Part shown: positions 1 through 11,174 of the stretch, in pieces | How the letters are laid out: each line of letters starts with the position of its first letter | Numbering within the stretch: position 1 is the stretch's first letter | NCBI GenBank assembly: GCA_036346355.1 | Contig: CM070581.1 | Coordinates: forward strand, 47,635,849 to 47,699,848 | DNA: 64,000 nucleotides | From: Rhipidocladum racemiflorum | Lineage: Eukaryota > Streptophyta > Magnoliopsida > Poales > Poaceae | Direction: 5' to 3' | Notes under the pieces: generated by a model | The model's input: only the letters and a program-made list of their open reading frames with translations | Databases searched by the model: none | Told to the model about the DNA's origin: nothing | Position numbers and translations under genes: made by a program

Positions 1-2606
1 GTTGCCTAAAGATGTTCTAATTTAGACATGTTGGTAGAGAAATTTAATCATACTGGCTTGTGACTTTAACTTGGAAGTTGATTAGAGTTGTTATCTATGT
101 TGTTGCAAACCATTAGTACATTTGGAAGTATGCAGTTGTGTTCCTATAATGCTAGTATCAATATCAATTGGGAAGATATAGGTTTTGTTGTTGCTGTAAG
201 AGCGTCATGATGGTCTAACTTATTAAATTCATTTTAATAGTTGGAGTTTGTTGAGTAGCGGCAACTTGTTATAACCTATGTATGGGGTAGCTTAAAGCAA
301 TGTTGTTGTTTATGATTATGCCGTTTATCGATAATGATGACTTAGAAGTGGTGTTAATTGTTTAGGTTAATCGTTGAAAAAAAACCATCCTTAAAATGAA
401 GGACATTGTAACATGTTGTGATGGAGTGAACCATGGATAATTAACATGATGAAGAATTTAATCCTTAATGAATGTATATCTTAGAATCATGTTTATGGAT
501 TTTGTCTTGTGGAGATAATATTTACATGTTGAAGTCGTTGGTTAACTGAATAAGTTTCGATTGTCGAGACGTGGACATATAGGTGGTATGAAATTTATAG
601 GTTGATCATGCTGAAAGATTTGTTGAAGTACTATGTTTCAAATTTAGAATAAGATGTATTATGATTTGGTGATCCGTGGGGATCATGTTAATGTAGTCTT
701 GGTTGGGTGCCTTTTTGATAAGCATCATAAACCCTAATTAAAAGTGTTGGGAATGGTAACTAGAGAAAGAAATTGTTATGTAAATTTTGTTAAATCCGGT
801 TGGACTTTCTCAATGAGTAAGTACTGAATTTTGAAGTCTTTAATGGAAAGCATAGTGGAACACTAGAGATGATTGTATTTATTCTAAGCTGGTATTTAAA
901 ACCTTCTGGACTGGTTTGGTTGTTTGCTATCTTGGTTGAATGCTTTTGGTCAAAGTGTTCCTTATGTTGAGTTTCAAAGTTTCCCTAAAACTCGTAGAAA
1001 TTGGTGCCAATCTTTGGTTTTGGCGAATTTGTTTAGTTTGTGTTGTGAGTTTGAGTTTTCACCCAAAAGTTGTTGAGTGGATCGCGCTTCTTCGGGTTCG
1101 CACTGAATTATCTTTGGAATCATTATTTTAAAGGAAGCAAATGGACAAAGTGGGTTGTGTTGGAAACTTTTGAGTTAAGCCCTTTGATGTGTAACTCTAT
1201 TTGGCTAGAGTTGGAGTTATTTGGAAAATGTGTCTGGTGTGTGCTTCACAAGGGTGGATTTTTATAAATGTTTTATAAAGTGATTTTGTTAGTGAGGTGT
1301 TCCCTTTTGGAAATGAGTTTCCCTCTCCTTGAGAAAATTTGTGACGGTTGTGGGAGCAGATGTTTGACTTGAAATTTTGATGTTCTCTTTCAAAATGTTG
1401 AATTTGGTTGAAATGCAATGTTTTGCAAGTTCAGTTTTCAATTGATGTGGGATGTGATGCGACGTGGTGTTTTACTGTTAACTATGCTGCCATCATAGTC
1501 TATATGAATTTCCGCAACCTTCGATGTTAATTATGTTTCAATTATTTGATACCGAGGAAGAAGTCATTTGGTGAATGACTATTCGGTACTGTTATTACAT
1601 GATGAATGAATGGTGAAAAGGAGAACGAGAGATTGTTTATGCATAATTAATCATAAAGGAGTCGTTGAGCCAGGTCGGTGAGAAAGTCATATATGGATAT
1701 ATGACTAATCCGGAGTGCTCTTGAAAAGTTTGCATTCATGTCATGAATCGAGATGTCCATTTCTTTCTAGTATGAAAGAATGAAGAATTTCTGGTATGTT
1801 GGTTGTGGTGTAGGAGATGTGTGTTTCCTTTGCGTTTTGGCTTAGGAAATTAAAATGAATACTCTTTGGTTGTTGTCGAATCCTTTCCAAAGTGATTTTA
1901 GTGCATTGGACTCAAAGTTATGCATGGGGATCAATTGGGTTAATGGTTGGTGGTTGAGCTTACCCAATGGTGGTACTCTTTGTCTTGGTCCTTTGAGTGG
2001 AAGGATGTGAGGATGAGACTTTCTTAGTAAGAGAAATCTGGTGTGGCTAGTAGTTGATCGTAAATGGTTTAAAAGTAAAGAGTAAAGGATGGTTTTGTAT
2101 GACCCAATTCAAACCTTCTTGGAGAATTGTGGCATCGATGTGTTCCTCGGTGGGTTTGTTTAAATTATTAGTGGACCACTTGGTGGTTGCTAGTAATTGC
2201 TTTTCCTTTTGGAAGTGTATTGGATCTTTTTGTCGCCGATCTCTGAGCGAGCTGTGTCAACCGATGAGGATTGCTCGGTTGACAGTGTTTTTGCGGGTTT
2301 TAAGGACCCTGGTTATAAAGTAGGTTTTTCCTTCAGTGGTAACGGTGGGTGGTGGCCTAGTTGTAAAAGATCAATCTTTTGCAAGGTTTTAACCCCGTTT
2401 GTTCAAGCAATTGGTAGTCTTGGAATGATGTGTCCCGTTTGGTTCGCGTCGTCTTGTTTATGACGAACCACAGTAGAGAGGTTGAGGTGTGAAAGCATTT
2501 TTGCACGTAAGAGCTAAAGGGGGATCTAGAGTTGGGGTTAGAGGTTGGTACCGTGTTCTTCTGGAGAGTAGCGTTGGTTAAAGGGATCGGGCACTCTAGT
2601 GCCAAG
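1..2606 (+). other. Decayed, non-coding interior of a gypsy-like element
   Basis: No reading frame here resembles a known protein; the longest frames are under 90 codons and look random. The plus strand is rich in T and G and poor in C. A polypurine tract and LTR follow at 4402-6572, so this is most simply the interior of the same LTR retrotransposon, either decayed or never coding. A phrase at about 1671-1717 (GGTCGGTGAGAAAGT, then GACTAATCCGGAG) recurs inside the LTR at about 5767-5822. The 5' LTR must lie left of the window. Confidence 0.4.
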
Positions 2607-4019
2607 CAGGGGTTGAAATTTCGTACCGAAATCCGAAATCTCGGCCGAGATTTCGGATTTCGGACCCCTCCGAGATTCAAAATCCCGGAAAATTCAAAAA
2701 ATTCAAAAAAAAAATTCAAATTTCGAATTTCTCGGCGAGATCTCGGGTATCTCGGGTGACATCTCGGGAATCTCGGGTTTTTTTTACCGGATTTTGATTT
2801 TTGTGCACTGTATTTGATTGTATTTAGGGTCAAGATCATCCACAAAAAATTTCTAAAATTTTTGATGTGTTTTTGACCATTTTTTGGTCGGTTCAATTTG
2901 TCAATTTGTACTGTTCGAATTTTTTAAAATTTCTCAAGATTGATCATCATCTGAAAATTTTATGGAAATATTATGGATGTGTTAGGACCATTCAGGAAAA
3001 ATTTCAAAATTTTCTAAAGTGGTTTGAACTATTTTTCATTTCCAAAGAAAAGGTTGAACACACATAAAATTAAGGTGCCAAACACTAAATCATTTCCAAA
3101 GAAAAACTTTACTATGGTTTGAACACTATGAAATCTCAATTTTACTATGGGTTGGACACTATGAAATTTAACTAACTCCCCAATTTTACTATGGGTTGGA
3201 TGTAGCAAATTTAACTAACTTCTCAATTTTACTATGGTTTAGGTACGGCTCAATTGAACTAAGTCCTCAATTTTACTATGATTTGGTTACTCCTCAATTG
3301 AACTAACTCCTCAATTTTACTATGATGTAGCAAAGTCTTTGAGACGACGAGAGATAAGTGCGTTCCTCTTGTGGAGTGAAGGTCATAAATTTTGCTAGTG
3401 CATGGCAAGCATGTACAATACGCAATGGACAATTGTTATCAATAATACTCTTCCATGCATGAATCTTAGTTTGCTTGCAGGTTACTATTTTCTGTAGAAC
3501 CTACCGTATACTACTCTTCCAGCAAATCACATTATGTATAGACTTGTGAGTAGTATATACCGTATACGCATGTATAAATTTCTCTATAATACATAGGATA
3601 ATAGGAACATATATAAAACTTTTTAAATGACTAGAAGTTCATTTGTTACATTTGAAAAATCAAAAACTGACTTTACATACGGTTTTTATGATGACTTTAC
3701 CACTGTTAGATTTTTAAAAAATTCCTCGTGATTGATCATCATCTCAAATTTTTATGGAAACATTAGTGATGTGTCAGGACCATCCAAAAAAAATTTCAAA
3801 ATTTTTTGACGTGTTTTGGACCAATTTTTGGCCGGTTTAATTTTGCCGAGATCTCGGTGATCTCGGCCGAGATCTCGGATTTCTCGGTAGAAAAAAAACC
3901 GGATTTAAAATTTGGTTTTTGCAATTCGTCCGGATTTTGTCCGAAATTTCCGAATCTCGCCAAAATTTCAGATTTCGGGAACCTCCGAGATTTGACTCAA
4001 AACGAGATTTGAAACCTCG
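2607..4019. mobile_element. Putative non-autonomous hAT-like DNA transposon (~1.4 kb)
   Basis: The left end starts CAGGGGTTGAAATTTCG; the reverse complement of the right end reads CGAGGTTTCAAATCTCG, matching about 13 of 18 positions. Flanks GTGCCAAG (2599-2606) and GTGTCAAC (4020-4027) match 6 of 8 bases, compatible with an aged 8-bp hAT duplication. Both ends are packed with CCGAGAT/ATCTCGG words, like the subterminal transposase-binding repeats of hAT elements. There is no transposase. A ~150-bp internal segment occurs twice (about 2845-3030 and 3705-3850). The superfamily is inferred; another TIR family is possible. Confidence 0.45.
3107..3330. repeat. 43-44 bp minisatellite inside the hAT-like element
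   Basis: The word CAATTTTACTATG recurs at 3138, 3181, 3224, 3268 and 3312, a spacing of 43-44 bp, with a degenerate first unit at about 3107. Units share a tail resembling AACTAACTCC. No coding sense is seen. Confidence 0.85.
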
Positions 4020-4027
4020 GTGTCAAC

Positions 4028-4377
4028 GAATGCATAGAACGAGGAGTATGAGACCGTTTTCTTTTGTGGGCTGTTTGAGGATTTATCTTATCGCTTGGGG
4101 TCATGCTGAGACTATGTGTGAGTACTTTGTGTTTCAATGTTGAGTAAAGTTCTCGCAAGTTTTGATTGCGAGTTATCGTTAGAGCTGTTGGTCTTTGAAC
4201 CTAGGTGTCCTGTCATTGAGTCTCGATCAGTGTAAATTCCAGTGGTTTTATTTAGAGAAGCGACCTGGGAGTTGAAGTCTCGCGGAAGCGAGCTTTACCC
4301 AAAGCTCTTTTCTTCAAGTTTGAACTGTGAAGATTAGATCTCTGTGTGTTGTTGGTTTGGCGTAGTGGCATGTCTTG
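4028..4377. other. Non-coding interior of the gypsy-like element, right part
   Basis: This continues the decayed retrotransposon interior after the hAT-like insertion. No gene is recognised. It runs into the hairpin and polypurine tract that precede the LTR. Confidence 0.4.
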
Positions 4378-4411
4378 GATTCGAGGTCGAATCCTGTTGA
4401 AGGGGGGAGAA
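4378..4411 (+). promoter_or_regulatory. Hairpin plus polypurine tract before the 3' LTR
   Basis: GATTCGA (4378-4384) and TCGAATC (4387-4393) form a perfect 7-bp stem. After it comes the purine run AAGGGGGGAGAA, directly before the LTR start TGTGACACC. The stem ends 18 nt before the LTR, the same spacing as hairpins in the two Tekay-type elements of this window. Confidence 0.65.
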
Positions 4412-6572
4412 TGTGACACCACGAAGTGTCATAATCTTATAAAATGTGAAATCTGAGGTTAAAACCATACGGTATGAGGTTTATTCGCGTTTTCAGGCCA
4501 AATTCGGGAGTTTGGGCCTTTTCGGGGCGAGGTGGGCTTCAGGGGGAATCCCACCTGGGCCAAAAGAGGGACCCTTTGGCCCATGAGGGGGAGAAAGGGC
4601 ATTAAGGGGGGCTGCTTGCGCTAGTCCTTGGCCCCTTGCGCACCCCCTTGCAACCCTAGCCGCCCCCCCCCATGCTCCCCTCCACCCCTTGCCTCCACCT
4701 CTCCTAGCCGCCACCTCCCAAGCCCCTTGCGCCCCTCTCCTCACCTCTCCACCACCCCTTGCTGCCCTAAGGGAGTTCTCCACCTCACCATCCCGCAAAT
4801 CCGTCCATTGGAGTGCTCCGCGACGAGGAGATCCGGTGGATTTGGAGCGAGGAAGGAGATCGCGCGAACCGGGAGGATATCCGGTGGGTTTTCATTCGTC
4901 GGGCGAAGGTATGGCCACGGGGATCCTTGGGGTTGGTCTAGGTTCTGTTCTAAGGGTTAATATCATGTTTTTAGATCAATTGGTGGTGCTGTAATTGGGT
5001 AGATTAGATGGAATCTAGAGTTTGCCACGTTCTCTGTTTCGGGCAGCATGAGCAGTCGACCTAGGGTTTGCGTTTTCGCCAATTTAGAATCCGAATTTGG
5101 TCAGCGGCCTGTTGAAGAAGTTGTAGGTAACTTCAATACCTTTCAGTGGGTATAAAGAACGTCCAATTCCACTCAGCCGTTTGAATGTTATGCTCGTTTT
5201 ACCGAACGTGTTAAAAACTGTGACGTGATTGGAACAGATCACGGTATTCTGTAGATTAAACCACTTTAGAATCCGAATCAGTTTTTCTGTATACTTAGAA
5301 AAAGTTAGGAAATTTCCTAAGCTACGCGAGAATGTACTCGTTTAATCGATTCGGAGTCTTAGATCCCGAGTTATGCTCGTTGCAAGTATGCTGTCACGAC
5401 GGGATAGAACATCTGTTTTTGGGTTTTGCGAGTAGTTTGCGATGTCGGGGTAGAAGAGTGTTTGCGCACTTTTTTGTGGACATGATTGTGAGTGTGTGGT
5501 ACCTATGTGCAGGTGGTGTGACCCCGGGAGTGCCTTCTACTTCTCGCCAATCCGTCGCCCGTGGTTGAGGCAAGTGTATTGGAATGGGTAGCGGGTTGTA
5601 GTTTGCTAGATTGGTTGAGATTGAAATTGAATATATGATATGTTCACATGCCATGCTTTAATGATTGCCATTGATATGATGAATATGCTTATTATGTTAT
5701 GATGCCATGTGTTAATGTACAAGTTATTTATGAAGTTGGCATGTTTGCATACATGGCCCGGGCGGTGAGAAAGTCATAACTAGTCCGGGGAAGGTCGGTG
5801 AGAAAGTTATGACTATTCCGGAGAGCCAATGAGTAAGTCCTACATCGCAATTCCATCCACTGCGGTGTATGGAAGCGAGGAGTAGGCACCCTCCATCTTC
5901 GGGATGGAAGGGGGGAGAGGGTGCACACCGACGGGTGTGTACTCAACCATACCGTTATGAGTTTCCAAGGAGATATGTGCATCGCATCGCATTGCATACA
6001 TGATGATGATGATAACGATATGTGATCGTGAATAAGATGATAGTCATGATGTGAGTTGTTGTGGCCATGTAATTGTTCTTTTGTACCATTGCAATATACT
6101 TGCTGAGTGTTGAACTCACGCTTGTGCTTTCTTGTTGTTTTAGGTACCATGAGACCGGCATGAGGGGAAGGGAAATAGTCACACTTCTACACGTAGCTCC
6201 ACACTTATAGACAATTTATTCATCTTGGTCATGATAATAAGAGTAGTGCCATGCAACTTGGTGCAATGGTTAATTTGTGTGCTTGGTTTCCTCATTTACT
6301 TCCTTTGGCTCATGAGATGGTTGGAATCTTTATTCTAAGCTTATTCTGCTGCTAGAACCCTTGTTATTGATGATTTAGATGTCATTCCTTATACTATATC
6401 TTGTGATCATATTGTTGTTGCTTCAATTCATGGAAAAACAAAGGAGATGCTGCCGAAATTTTCGGTTTTAGCATGTATTCATTTGCTGTAATTTATCTTA
6501 ATTTATGGTATTTAGATGTTGTTTAGCCTATGTTTGGTAGCATTCGGGCATACTAGATGCCGGGGTGTTACA
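4412..6572 (+). repeat. 3' LTR of a gypsy-like element (LTR-A)
   Basis: It begins TGTGACACC straight after a polypurine tract and ends GGGGTGTTACA, giving canonical TG...CA ends and ~2.16 kb. The layout matches Tekay-type LTRs: a GC- and C-rich stretch (about 4610-4900), AT-rich middle parts, and a GAGT...ACTC hairpin with a following CTTG near 6099-6126. The DNA on its right is L1 ORF1 coding sequence, so the element probably inserted into the LINE. The target duplication cannot be tested because the 5' LTR is outside the window. Apparent proline-rich frames at 4628-4994 are composition artefacts. Confidence 0.7.
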
Positions 6573-7917
6573 CCTAGACACCATCGAGGATTTCTCGCTA
6601 TCCGCGCTCACGGATGGGGAGAATTGTCCGCGAAAAAAATCCTTCAATTGGACTCTCGGCGTCCTCAACGGGGTGAACCCTCCTCGGGCAGGTCGGCGTT
6701 CAGCTGTTTGCTGCCGGCTCGGAGATCGTTTGCAACCTCACAACCCGGAGGATGAAGATGATGATCACCATGGCAACACCTGCGACGATCGGCAACCCTT
6801 CGACCGTCAGGATTGACGCTCGCGAGAGGGCCATCGGCATGGCCGCAGGCAGACACGGGACCCCTCTCCCCGTGGTGGCCAGGGAAGCCACCACACGAGG
6901 AGCCCGCGTCTCCACGCCCACCTAGCCGGGTTGCACGGCTCGACCTCGCCTTCCCGTCGAGCCAGGGGAGAAGGCTGGCGTCACCGCATGAGATCAGGCG
7001 AGTGACGGCCAAGGCAGATGCTCTTCGCTGCCTCTGAAGAAGCCTTGATGTCGCCACGGTCTTCGACTGGAATAGCTCCAATGGACATTTCACCTGTTCA
7101 ACTGGTGTCTCCGATTTCAAACTCCAAAGCCTCTGAGTCTGTGGCGCTCATCAGTCCTTCGAACGATTCACCAAGACCCCTTTCTTGATGATCTGCAGAC
7201 TCTCACCTCGCTTCTTGCTATTCATTCTCCTGTCAGGTGCGACCCCATGATAGCGGAAGCGGAAGGACTTACAGCAGGATACTCCACTTCCTTCTCGTGG
7301 GAGGGTTCAGGGAACCCTTTGACAGCTCCAGGCTACATGCCACAGGTTGTTGATGGCGACGAGGCTCCAGTAGTCACAGAGGCTGATGTAGCCCAGGGTG
7401 CACTTTTCGCTCTACCAAGGCTGGAGTTGCTGACCAACACAACGGCCTTGCCTAACCTGCTATAGGCAGATGGCCTGACTGCGAACCGAGCGCAGAACCG
7501 TACCATTCAAAATTTCCTGCAGGAGGTATTCTGTCAACCGCCACAACCCGTCCTCCCAGGTTTTGTGCCGCAGCAGCCTAATCACAATAACGCTGCGGTT
7601 ACTGCTGCCACTTGGGACAGTCTGGCCCCGCGACGCAGCAAGAGGCTAGCATCCAAGGTCAGACCTGTGCCAACGGCAAAGATGGCAGAAGAGCTCCTAA
7701 GAAGACGCCTCGGTTTTTGTTCGCCACAGTTGGCAGAAGTTCCGGCGGATGCAGTGAAGCAGTTCATTAAAATATTTGATGAACCGCTTCCGAACAATGT
7801 GATTTTGGCTCTGCGAGCAATCTGTCGCCTTGATGGTGAAGAACAGCGGGCGGCCAAGGTATTAACGTCCAACCAAGATTTGGAGCCGATCCGTCCAAGA
7901 AGCTTGATTCCATGACT
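6573..7917 (+). pseudogene. L1 LINE ORF1 (nucleic-acid-binding protein) remnant
   Basis: Several frames carry pieces. 7247-7917 is one frame interrupted by a TAG at 7463-7465. Its C-terminal part has a basic stretch RRSKRLASK, then a helical segment before the stop; this basic tail is characteristic of ORF1 in grass L1 elements. An upstream acidic, His/Asp-rich frame (about 6573-6810) and a segment around 7050-7190 are probably earlier ORF1 parts separated by frameshifts. No RRM or CCHC knuckle can be seen with confidence. In L1 elements ORF1 packages the RNA. The C-terminal part is the best supported. Confidence 0.6.
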
Positions 7918-8195
7918 TCAATTAGCTGCTCTTTTGGTTGTTTATTACCTGACTTAACATGCTTGGCAGTACGGTTGTATTTTGCCCCTATAGTGCCCCT
8001 AGTTTGGGTCCAGTAGTTTACAGGATTGTGGTCTTGGCTCCATGGGACTGCTTTTTGTCTAAACTCAAAAATGTGTTTGACTACTTCATCTTCTTTGGTT
8101 GTCCACTCTATAAACAGGGTGCTAACGTGGTTGGTTGCTCTACGATGTTTCCATAGTAAAATTTGGGATGAGTCCCAGCTATTTCTTTTGTCCCT

Positions 8196-8435
8196 ATGTC
8201 TGATGGCAACATTTTAAACTGGAACGTGCGTGGACTAAACGGCCCGGCGAGACGCCCCGCAGTGCGTCAGACTGTTGAGGGCGTTCGTCCGGCCATTTTT
8301 TTTGCATTCAAGAAACAAAGCTACAAAATGTGGACCAACAACTCATCAGGGAAATTGATGGCCACCTCCTGACTGAAGCTCATTACCTGCCTGCGTCAGG
8401 TGTTAAAGGAGGGGTTCTTCTCCTTTGGGACAATA
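8196..8435 (+). pseudogene. L1 LINE ORF2, 5' part: endonuclease domain
   Basis: ATG at 8196 starts a frame reading NILNWNVRGLNGPARR, the opening of an APE-type (EEP) endonuclease. After a one-base shift in the T run at about 8288-8297 it continues with QETKLQNVDQQLI and GVKGGVLLLWDN. The Asn of NVRGLN and Glu of QETK are the expected active-site residues. The frame stops at a gypsy LTR at 8436; the next LINE codons resume at 14594. This domain nicks target DNA for reverse transcription. Confidence 0.85.
8431..8435. repeat. Target site duplication CAATA (left)
   Basis: CAATA here and at 14589-14593 flank the Tekay-type element exactly. This proves it inserted into the LINE ORF2. Confidence 0.9.
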
Positions 8436-8574
8436 TGTAGCGCCCGGCTTTTTCTCCCGCCCAGCACACGGCCGCCCAACGGCCGCCCGCCCTTCGCGAG
8501 CCCGCCGCCGCGCCGCCAGTGCCTCGCTGCCGGGCCAGCTGATTTCCACAAGGCCTGGTCGCGCCGCCGCCTCC

Positions 8575-8580
8575 TATAAG
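8575..8580 (+). promoter_or_regulatory. Putative LTR TATA box (TATAAG)
   Basis: A TATAAG lies in the GC-rich U3-like part of the 5' LTR, at the same relative place as 12498-12503 in the other LTR, where it is preserved despite divergence around it. The position suits the retroelement promoter; a second TATAAAA at about 8935 is an alternative. Confidence 0.4.
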
Positions 8581-10624
8581 AACCCCGGGACCCCCCTGCC
8601 TCCCCGTGCGCTCTCCCGCTCTCCCTCTGCTCCACCCCCTCCCCAGCGCGCCGCCGCCGCCGCCGTCTTCCCCAGCGACGGCCACCTGCGCCGTTCGGCC
8701 GCGCCGCTCCAGCTCGCCCGCCTCGAGCCGCCCGAGCCCTCCAGCTCCGCCGCCAGCCCGCCGCCGGCTCCGCCTTCTTCCGCCGCCGCCGGTGCGCACC
8801 CCGCCGCCCTCCCTCGCCGTCCCGGCCGCCGGCGCCGTGCCCGCGCCGCCCCCAGCGCCGCTCCACCAGCGTGCAGCAGCGTGCCGTCGCGTGGACCCGA
8901 TCCACGCCGAGCGAAGGGCCCACTGTCAAAGATTATAAAAAGGGAGTTTTCAAAAATCCGAAATTGCTGCTGACGTCAGCATGACGCAGTAATTCGGTTT
9001 TTCTTTTTAAAAATGATTTAAAAATTCTAGAAAATTCCAGAAAAATCCGTTTTATTTGTTTTTGAACTTCCGGGAGCCCGTTTTCGCCCATTCGAACTCC
9101 GATTGGCTCCGTTCTTCTTCCTAAATTCTTTAGAAATCCCAAACTTCAGTTTAGAGCTAGTTTGAAGTTCAATTTGTGTTTATTTGTATTCGTTTGGTCT
9201 TTATTCGAATTTGGTTGTTTTTCGCGCGTAGATTACGGAGAGTCCGAGGAGTTCCCGAACGACGATTTCGAGCAGCAACTCGTCGATCCAGGCAAGTCAC
9301 ACTCCCTTGACCATATTGCTCCCAGTTTTATAAACTTGTATGTTGTATTTACAATTATTGCATGCTTATTTACTATAAACATTAATTTCCGACCTAGTTT
9401 TAAATGATAGTTAAATCCAATTCCGATATGCGACCTTTGACATTTGAATTCCGATACCCTTGTAACCTTAGTAAAAATATGAGTTATGACTATGGTAATA
9501 TTTAGACACTGCTTAGCCATGCATAGAACTTAACTTAGGAAATTTTGGGGAACTTTATGCCAAAATGGTGACATGTTTATTTGGAAACTTATAGTGATCA
9601 ATGTTAGTATCAATGTGGAGATTAGTATGGTTAAAATGAAAATGACTTAGACCGGGCGAGAATTGGTTGGAAAGTGGAGAGGTCATGGTTCTGGGTTTGT
9701 GGACAGTCTCGCCTAGTCAATTAAGGACCGGTCTGAGCTTCGCTGAATGTAAAGCCTAACCGTACTACCACGAGTCTGGAATGGGACAGACCTGGCTATT
9801 CTTATTAAATCATTTCATGGACAGTCATGCCATATGGTGGTAGTGGTGTGGTGAAAGCGAGATGCTGCCACTCTGGCGCAAGAGGGGGCTTCTGATTAGA
9901 GGGAATCTTTCAGCGGTGAAACCTTAGCGGGCATGACTACATGTATGATTTATTAATGGGGCCTTGTCCTATGTTTCTCTGTCGCTCACCAAAGGAAGTG
10001 TGTTGACATAAAAGGGAAATATTATGTCTTGTGGGTAAAGTTGTACAACCTCTGCAGAGTGTCAAACTAATCGATTAGCCGCGCCCGCGGTTATGGGCAT
10101 GCCGAGCAAGCCATTTTCAGACTAGACTTTGGTAAATTGAAATTTGGTTTCCAAAATGATGATTGGATGGAGGGAGTCCATCATGGGTAAAACTTAGCCA
10201 ATTCCAGGAGAGATTCCTGAGTTAAAAACTGTATAGATTTGATTTTGGAATAAAGTATGCCTTTTAAAATTATTAAAAATGTTGTTAAACTGTTGCTTTA
10301 TGCTTAAACAAACCATATTGCCATCCTTTGAATACTTGTACATTTATAATGCATCTCTAGTGTGATTTGCTGAGTACGTATGTACTCACCCTTGCTTAAT
10401 TTACCACTTCAGAGGAGGAGTACCACGATGGTGAGGAACAGTTGGACTAGGCCGCGTCCCCAGTCGATTGCCTGTGGCAAATTAATTGGGCTCTACTATT
10501 TATTTCTTCATTTCCGCTGCTTTATTTATTCGTTTATTTATTTGTTGGCCTGCGCCATTCCCTTTGTAACCTTGAATATTTATTATTAATAAAGAACGCT
10601 GGATATGATATGGTTTCATTTCTA

Positions 10625-10666
10625 CTGTGTGTACTAGCATTTCCTGGACTAGTACAGAATACACAG
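10625..10666 (+). promoter_or_regulatory. Conserved LTR-end hairpin (Tekay copy 1)
   Basis: CTGTGT + GTACTAG (10625-10637) pairs with CTAGTAC (10649-10655) and, after the 5-nt bulge AGAAT, with ACACAG (10661-10666). The structure ends 33 nt before the LTR end. The Tekay LTR at 49317-49359 has the same architecture with GCACTAG/CTAGTGC, i.e. a T-A pair replaced by C-G. The loop TTCCTGGA is shared. Confidence 0.75.
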
Positions 10667-10703
10667 AGGATTTCGGAGGTGTTATTCCGGGGTCCGACAG
10701 AGA

Positions 10704-10715
10704 TGGTATCAGAGC
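10704..10715 (+). promoter_or_regulatory. Primer-binding site (initiator Met-tRNA type)
   Basis: TGGTATCAGAGC lies 4 nt after the 5' LTR. This is the usual plant retrotransposon primer-binding site, complementary to the 3' end of initiator methionine tRNA. Confidence 0.9.
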
Positions 10716-11174
10716 CATATCGACTGTAGGAGTGGCCTTAGTCAGAATGGTTTAACCTTAAGGGCTTATTTTGAAATAAAAATAATATTTTGAATAAGCT
10801 CTACTCTCATCTTATCCTATCTTGTCCTTATCTAAATTCTTATTTAAAAAGGAGTTTTATCTACTTCATCCTCACTTTCAAAATATTAGAAAGAGCTTCT
10901 AGCAAAGCAATGGGTTACAAGTGTCTCGCGAAAAGATGGCAACCCGTTCCGTGCCTGAAGATCAAGAATGTCAAGACCAGAAAGAATACCCCAATTAAGG
11001 CCTAGACTAAGCTATCCATTTTTTTTAGTAGACGGTGATTGTGAGCTGTTCTTTTCCTCTTTTGTTTTAAAAAAAAAAAGAGAGTTGGAGTTTATTGCTT
11101 CTTTGGGTGCGAAATCTTTACCCCTCCCTTTGTACCCAGTCTTCTCCTTCCTAAACCTTGTTCTCCACCGCCAG

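Larger units (their letters stand above)
8436..10699 (+). repeat. 5' LTR of the gag-only Tekay-type element
   Basis: It starts TGTAGCGCCCGG and ends GGGGTCCGACA. A GC-rich first ~500 bp precedes an AT-rich remainder. Compared with the 3' LTR, the region from about 8935 onward is almost identical, but the GC-rich start is strongly diverged and differs in length. Shared islands with the other Tekay LTR include CTCTGCAGAG (about 10052), the GAGTAC/GTACTC hairpin (about 10371-10386) and the hairpin 10625-10666. Confidence 0.93.

Noticed and set aside
4493..4994. Proline/arginine-rich frames in GC-rich LTR sequence (also 8383-8973, 12310-12859, 46381-47466, 55401-56603)
   Set aside because: They overlap on both strands, lie inside LTRs and have no domain; high GC content removes stop codons by chance.
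10704..10715. tRNA gene suspected from TGGTATCAGAGC
   Set aside because: Only the primer-binding complement is present, directly after an LTR; no tRNA fold.
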